The translations under genes and the position numbers were made by a program. Shown in pieces: positions 16,940-21,017 of a DNA stretch of 21,017 nucleotides. Source of the stretch: Saccoglossus kowalevskii (taxonomy: Eukaryota; Hemichordata; Enteropneusta; Harrimaniidae); contig NW_003133349.1 in assembly GCF_000003605.2 (NCBI RefSeq), positions 92,440 to 113,456 on the forward strand. The letters are read 5' to 3'. The notes beneath the pieces were generated by a model. The model saw only the letters and a list, made by a program, of their open reading frames with translations, did no database searches and was not told the origin of the DNA. The first letter of the stretch is position 1. Each line of letters starts with the position of its first letter.

Positions 16940-19351
16940 AATGTTTAATTTTATTTTCATTGAACTTCCATGAAGTTTGAATTTTAACTCTTTAACATAG
17001 TTTTTGCACCAATGAAATCTGTTCCTTTAAAATGTACCTGGATGTTCCTATAGGAATATAAAATGAGAAAGTCGCAAACAGCGCACATACAACATACTTG
17101 GCCTTGTCAAACTTAAAGTTGGTCAATATTTTAGTTAATTTTCTTTACTTTCTGTTGGCATTACCATTTTTTGATACTTTTCAGAAAAAAACTGTCAAAT
17201 ATTTTTGAAATCCATTTTTAGTTCATGTGTTAGATTTTTGTGTCCTCATTTTAACTATTTATTTTTAATGTACATTGTTGACATGTACAAAAGTGGATTC
17301 TTTATTTTGAAAAAAGTTTTACTGTAAGTTTACTGTTAATAATGAAACGTTCAGGTGCATTGTGTACAGGGCAGATAACGAAGACATTGTCTTTGTTGAC
17401 AATTTTTTTTGTAAATAATTATATAAACAAAATTTGCATTCTCTTGTTCTATGTAAATATGACATTCATTATAAAACAATCTTGTGAAATATTTCTATGG
17501 GAGACTTTTTGCTGCATTTTTCTTGCTCTAGAAAGGTATACTTTTATATACCCACACCATCTGCTCATATGTAAATTTAGCTTTGACAAGACTAGTTTCA
17601 CTTCCTTAGTAAATCACATCTTGTTTATTGTTGTTCAACTGCAGTCAATTTCATAAATATTGGACTATATTACTTGTCTTGATGAATTTGAAAATTCCCT
17701 TCTTTTAGGTTTGTCTTTTGAATGCCAAAGTAAACTTTTGTTGCTTTTCACAGAAGATCCTACATGTTTTGTTCGATATAAAGACCTTCAGCTGAACAGA
17801 CATACACCGTATGTTTGGCTCAAAATTAATTATGGAAAATACATAAATTAAAATCTTGCACAAATATTTTGGTAAAAAAAATTGCAGCATTTGAAGTGTT
17901 TATGAAGCCTTGTTAAAACACATCAACTGAAGGTGCATTTCAAAAGTGTTTAAGGATGTTTACAATCATTTGACTATTATTGTAGGTAATTGGTAGATTG
18001 ACTGCAGCTGGACTATAGCTTGTTGGTTTTCCTTTGTAAATACTCTTAATTTTGTACAATAACAAATCACTGCCCTATGTTTGTTCACATAGTTTGTTGA
18101 AACGTTTAAATCATTGTATTATTTCTTGCTTTTATTTTGGTGTTTTTATTTGCTTTTGTCCATTTCATTTCGTGATGAATAACAGTTGTTCTGTTATTTA
18201 TTGTATAAAAAAGTAAGAAGTAACATTTTTTTTATAGTTTATAATTTGCTTATACATCATTTTTCAGTTTCTTGAAGTTGATGTTTTTTCCCACAATTGA
18301 CTATTGAGACGGCGAATCGTATTGGCTATCTTTAAACATAGTGGGTGCCTTGTGTCCCAAAACTGCAGAAAACTACATGTGTAGGTAACCATAAAACGGT
18401 AACACAATTGCACTTCTGTTAATGGCCGCCTTCAGACCATTTTTTGCATTGAACACCTTTACCCCCTCCCCTACTGTTAATTAATCAAAATCGTAATTAA
18501 ATTTCAACCGACTCAATGCCATTTATTTTTTCCATGCCCTAAAGTTTACAAATGTCTTTTATAAAATTGGTGCAAGTTTGAATTATTCAGCAGAGGTACT
18601 ACTTTACTGCAAATATTATATGCGTCAACCCTTGTATATACCCTGATTGGTATAATTGTATGGGTTTCATTTTTCTGGTCATTCCATTTACAGTGTGGCA
18701 GGGGTGAGAGGGTGTTTCTGCAATTGTGTATATAAGTAAGATACAAGATTTTTTCAACAGATGTAATTGATATTTTTGGTGACATGGATTGTACGTTTCT
18801 AAAAACAAATGTTCGGATTGGTCAGAGATCACCAGATTCTGTCTTTTTTTTAAACACTTTCTGAAAATGCGCTTCATTCTTTCTATAGAAAAAGTTGGTA
18901 GGCATATTGTAAAGACACTGTACAACAGAATTATGTACTATATGTCTAGAATACTTAGCAAAACAGTACTAGTGCAGACATTTGCTCAAAGGTCATAGGA
19001 ATTTATCATGTATCTTGGATCTGCAACATCTTCAAATGATGTGTTCCAATCCAACCATTGACGGATACCAGTAATTGTTGTAATGGCAGGTGTTTATGAA
19101 ATATCAAGGTTACAATTAGATCCTTTTATTATAGTGACATTTAGCATACTAATGCGGGGGTGCTTGTGCTTAGTTTTCTCTGAATCTTTGTTCCATTTTT
19201 TTAAAAACCTTTTGTAAGGTGGCAATCAGTCATTGTATCTGGGAATGGTTTGTGTTGAAATGCTGCAGTATTTTAAACCATGTCTTTACAGTCTCTCCAT
19301 GCAGGTTTTTAATGAATCTTGTGGCTTTGACCAACCATTAAACACATTGTT

Positions 19352-19357
19352 AATAAA
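19352..19357 (+). terminator. Distal polyadenylation signal AATAAA with GT-rich downstream element
   Basis: AATAAA is followed 25-40 bases later by gttttgtgtgtttcttttttg, the usual arrangement of hexamer and cleavage-factor binding sequence. It is the best-formed 3' end signal downstream of the PHF13-like gene. Confidence 0.5.
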
Positions 19358-19375
19358 CAGATATAAACAATTACT

Positions 19376-19979
19376 TTGAGTTTTGTGTGTTTCTTTTTTG
19401 AAAATGTTCCAGGTAATCAGTCCTACTGGAAGCTCAGTCAATCTAGTTAGTTTTAAAAGTCTTGGAAGTTTGCACATGTCTGTCTTTTTAAGGGATGTTC
19501 AATACCTTGCATGGCAGCCTTGAATATATTCAGAAAATCTCACTGGTTTAATGATTAGCATACTCCATAGGACATTATGCCCTTACCACAGTATGTGATG
19601 TATGTTTCTACCCACCAGGACAGAATTATTCATTAACATGACATCCATTGGAATGTATGATAATGGATACAATACACAAAGCAAAGAAAAACACAGAAAA
19701 TCCCCTCAAAAATGGCAGAAAATCCAAAAATTTGAAAGTGACGTCAATATCTTGAAGGTTTTGCTGTCAAAACAGATTTACAAATATTGACCTAAATGGA
19801 TTTATCGCTAAAGTAAATCTGAATTATTTGTTTGTGTATATTTAACTTGCTTTCGTCAATAGAATTCCCACGGTTCAATATTTTTATTATTTGTCAAGTA
19901 CTGGTAATCCTCTTAACTAATTGTTGTTTTTAAGTCGATAGGCTCTTAGTTATTCCACTTTTAGACACAGTCCGAAAAC
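19376..19979. other. Intergenic sequence between the PHF13-like gene and the repeat block
   Basis: AT-rich with short open frames only; no recognisable feature. Confidence 0.4.
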
Positions 19980-20224
19980 AGGAACTTGTGTTTTGACCTC
20001 TGTGCATCCGTGTGTGTATGCATGTGGACCAATCACAATCAAACTTCACACGTACATCATACATGATATTATACCGATACATATGCACATCAATTTGTTT
20101 CATGATCTGATTCAAGATGGCCAAATGGTGGTCAGTTTTGTGCTCAAAATCAAGCATTTAAGGATGGATTTTGTTTAAACTTGGTGCATACGTTGGACAT
20201 TATGGGACCTTTATGCACATCATT

Positions 20225-20256
20225 GACTCCCGTGTGCGAAGCACAAAAAGGGAGTC
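20225..20256 (+). repeat. Hairpin: GACTCCC...GGGAGTC
   Basis: Outer arms GACTCCC (20225-20231) and GGGAGTC (20250-20256) pair perfectly. Inner arms TGTGC and GCACA pair across a GAA loop. It stands immediately before the TG-rich stretch of the repeat. Confidence 0.75.
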
Positions 20257-20341
20257 TTTGCAGTTAGTGTGTCTGTATGTATGTGTGTGTATGTGTGTCC
20301 GTCTGTTCCACTGATATCTCAAGAACCATACATCAGTTTTT

Positions 20342-20372
20342 AGCTCCGCTGTCGACTTTGTCGAGCGGAGCT
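20342..20372 (+). repeat. Hairpin: AGCTCCGCT...AGCGGAGCT
   Basis: Nine-base perfect arms at 20342-20350 and 20364-20372. Inside, CGAC-TTT-GTCG extends the stem after a two-base bulge. It is followed by TATC and the GTCCGTCGTC run, and looks like the head of a dispersed repeat that leads into the tandem array. Confidence 0.8.
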
Positions 20373-20436
20373 TATCATATGAGTGATTGTCCGTCGTCGT
20401 CCGTCGTCGTTGTCCGTCGTCGTCCGTGTCAATGTT

Positions 20437-21017
20437 TTACTTTTTCGACTTCTTCTTGAAAACTACAAGCCTGAATGCTTTGATACTTGGTGTATATGTA
20501 CCTTGGGTAGACCTCTCTTAGGTTTGTTCATTTCATGTTGATATCTTCAATTCTCTAATTTTGGTGAATATTTTTGTCATTTTTGGTAAAAAGTGATATT
20601 TTCGACTTCTTGTTAAAAACCGCAAGTGCAAATGCTTTGATATTACATATATAGGTACTACATGTGGACCTCTCTCAGATTTGTTCATTTTGTAATGATA
20701 TCTTTAATTCTCTAATTTTGGTGAATATTTTTGTAATTTTTGGCAAAAAGTGATATTTTCGACTTCTTGTTAAAAACCGCATGTCCAATTGCTTTGATAC
20801 TACATATGTAGGTACTACATGTGGACCTCTCTCAGATTTGTTCATTTCGTGATGATATCTTCAATTCTCTATTTTTGGTGAATATTTTTGTCATTTTTGG
20901 TAAAAAGTGATATTTTCAACTTCTTGTTAAAAACCGCAAGTCCGATTGCTTTGATATTACATATATAGGTACTACATGTGGACCTCTCTCAGATTTGTTC
21001 ATTTTGTGATGATATCT
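20437..21017 (+). repeat. Tandem array, 157-bp monomer, continuing past the window
   Basis: The word GATATCTT begins at 20540, 20697, 20854 and 21011, an exact 157-base period. Three full monomers (20540-20696, 20697-20853, 20854-21010) are nearly identical. A diverged partial copy precedes them (about 20437-20539) and the next copy is cut by the window end. Each monomer carries TTTGGTGAATATTTTTGT, CGACTTCTTGTTAAAAAC and ACATGTGGACCTCTCTC. No open frame is conserved. The edge copy is the most diverged, as expected at the border of an array homogenised by unequal exchange. Confidence 0.92.

Larger units (their letters stand above)
16894..19375 (+). other. Probable long 3' UTR of the PHF13-like gene
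   Basis: About 2.5 kb of AT-rich unique-looking sequence follows the stop. A proximal AATAAA lies at 16934-16939. A stronger site at 19352-19357 is followed by a GT-rich element (gttttgtgtgtttc, about 19380-19393). UGUANAUA Pumilio-type motifs start at 17410, 17452, 18035, 18633 and 18727, and an AU-rich nonamer TTATTTATT is at 18194-18202. The extent is inferred; the open frames here have no protein features. Confidence 0.45.
19980..20435 (+). repeat. Interspersed repeat block with two hairpin heads
   Basis: The block has low-complexity TGTGTATG runs (20268-20298), a GTCCGTCGTC microsatellite (20390-20427), and related phrases at spaced sites: AAACTTCACACGTACATC (about 20040), AAACTTGGTGCATACGT (about 20178) and ATACTTGGTGTATATGT (about 20482). 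It looks like fragments of one repeat superfamily, made up of hairpin, pyrimidine-rich GTCC run, then ACTTGGTGYATAYGT. I recall such repeats from marine invertebrate genomes but cannot name the family. Confidence 0.6.

Noticed and set aside
17342-18925. Several 60-108-codon frames downstream of the PHF13-like stop, on both strands
   Set aside because: AT-rich random-looking translations within the probable 3' UTR, with no start, splice or domain evidence.
20390-20427. Repeated GTCGTCC units considered as a CRISPR-like array
   Set aside because: The units are contiguous microsatellite without unique spacers, in a eukaryotic genome.

Overview
The window is nuclear DNA from an intron-rich animal. 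It is AT-rich, has spliced genes with GT-AG introns, a compact invertebrate-type gene spacing, a short terminal-inverted-repeat transposon remnant, and a simple satellite at the right edge. The protein families are bilaterian. The hairpin-headed repeats near the right end remind me of repeats in marine invertebrates such as molluscs and brachiopods, but I cannot place the lineage from sequence alone.

Two genes are supported, arranged head to head about 1.7 kb apart. On the minus strand, a secreted or membrane leucine-rich-repeat (LRR) protein starts at 10919. Exon 1 carries a signal peptide and a cysteine-rich LRR N-cap. It splices across an 8.1 kb intron to two one-repeat exons (2570-2644 and 2334-2405), with phase-2 junctions throughout, and the gene continues beyond the left edge. 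Weak candidate exons for its continuation lie at 607-665 and 1-111. The LRR N-cap and the phase-2, one-repeat exons resemble leucine-rich GPCRs such as relaxin-type receptors, but no transmembrane part is visible, so the receptor class is open.

On the plus strand, five exons (about 12735-16893) encode a short PHF13/PHF23-type PHD-finger protein of 182 or 188 residues. It has a basic nuclear-localisation stretch, a serine-rich and acidic linker, and a C-terminal C4HC3 PHD finger with the basic tail typical of PHF13. A TATA element flanked by two octamer-like sites, with a perfect CRE upstream, marks its promoter. A likely long 3' UTR runs to a polyadenylation signal near 19352 and holds five Pumilio-type UGUANAUA motifs.

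Elsewhere: a CpG-richer patch at 785-980 that shares a 13-base GC-box-like motif with the LRR promoter region; a CTCF-like site between the two LRR exons; a 207-bp MITE with TA duplications (7547-7753) in the long intron; and, from about 19980 to the end, interspersed repeats with two hairpin heads running into a 157-bp-period tandem array cut by the window edge. Most of 2650-10720 and 16900-19980 is otherwise unremarkable non-coding sequence. I saw no tRNA, rRNA, CRISPR array or viral gene. The best candidates for something new are the unexplained open frames at 7963-8217 (minus) and 4211-4621 (plus), the compact PHF13-like protein, and the Pumilio-site cluster.
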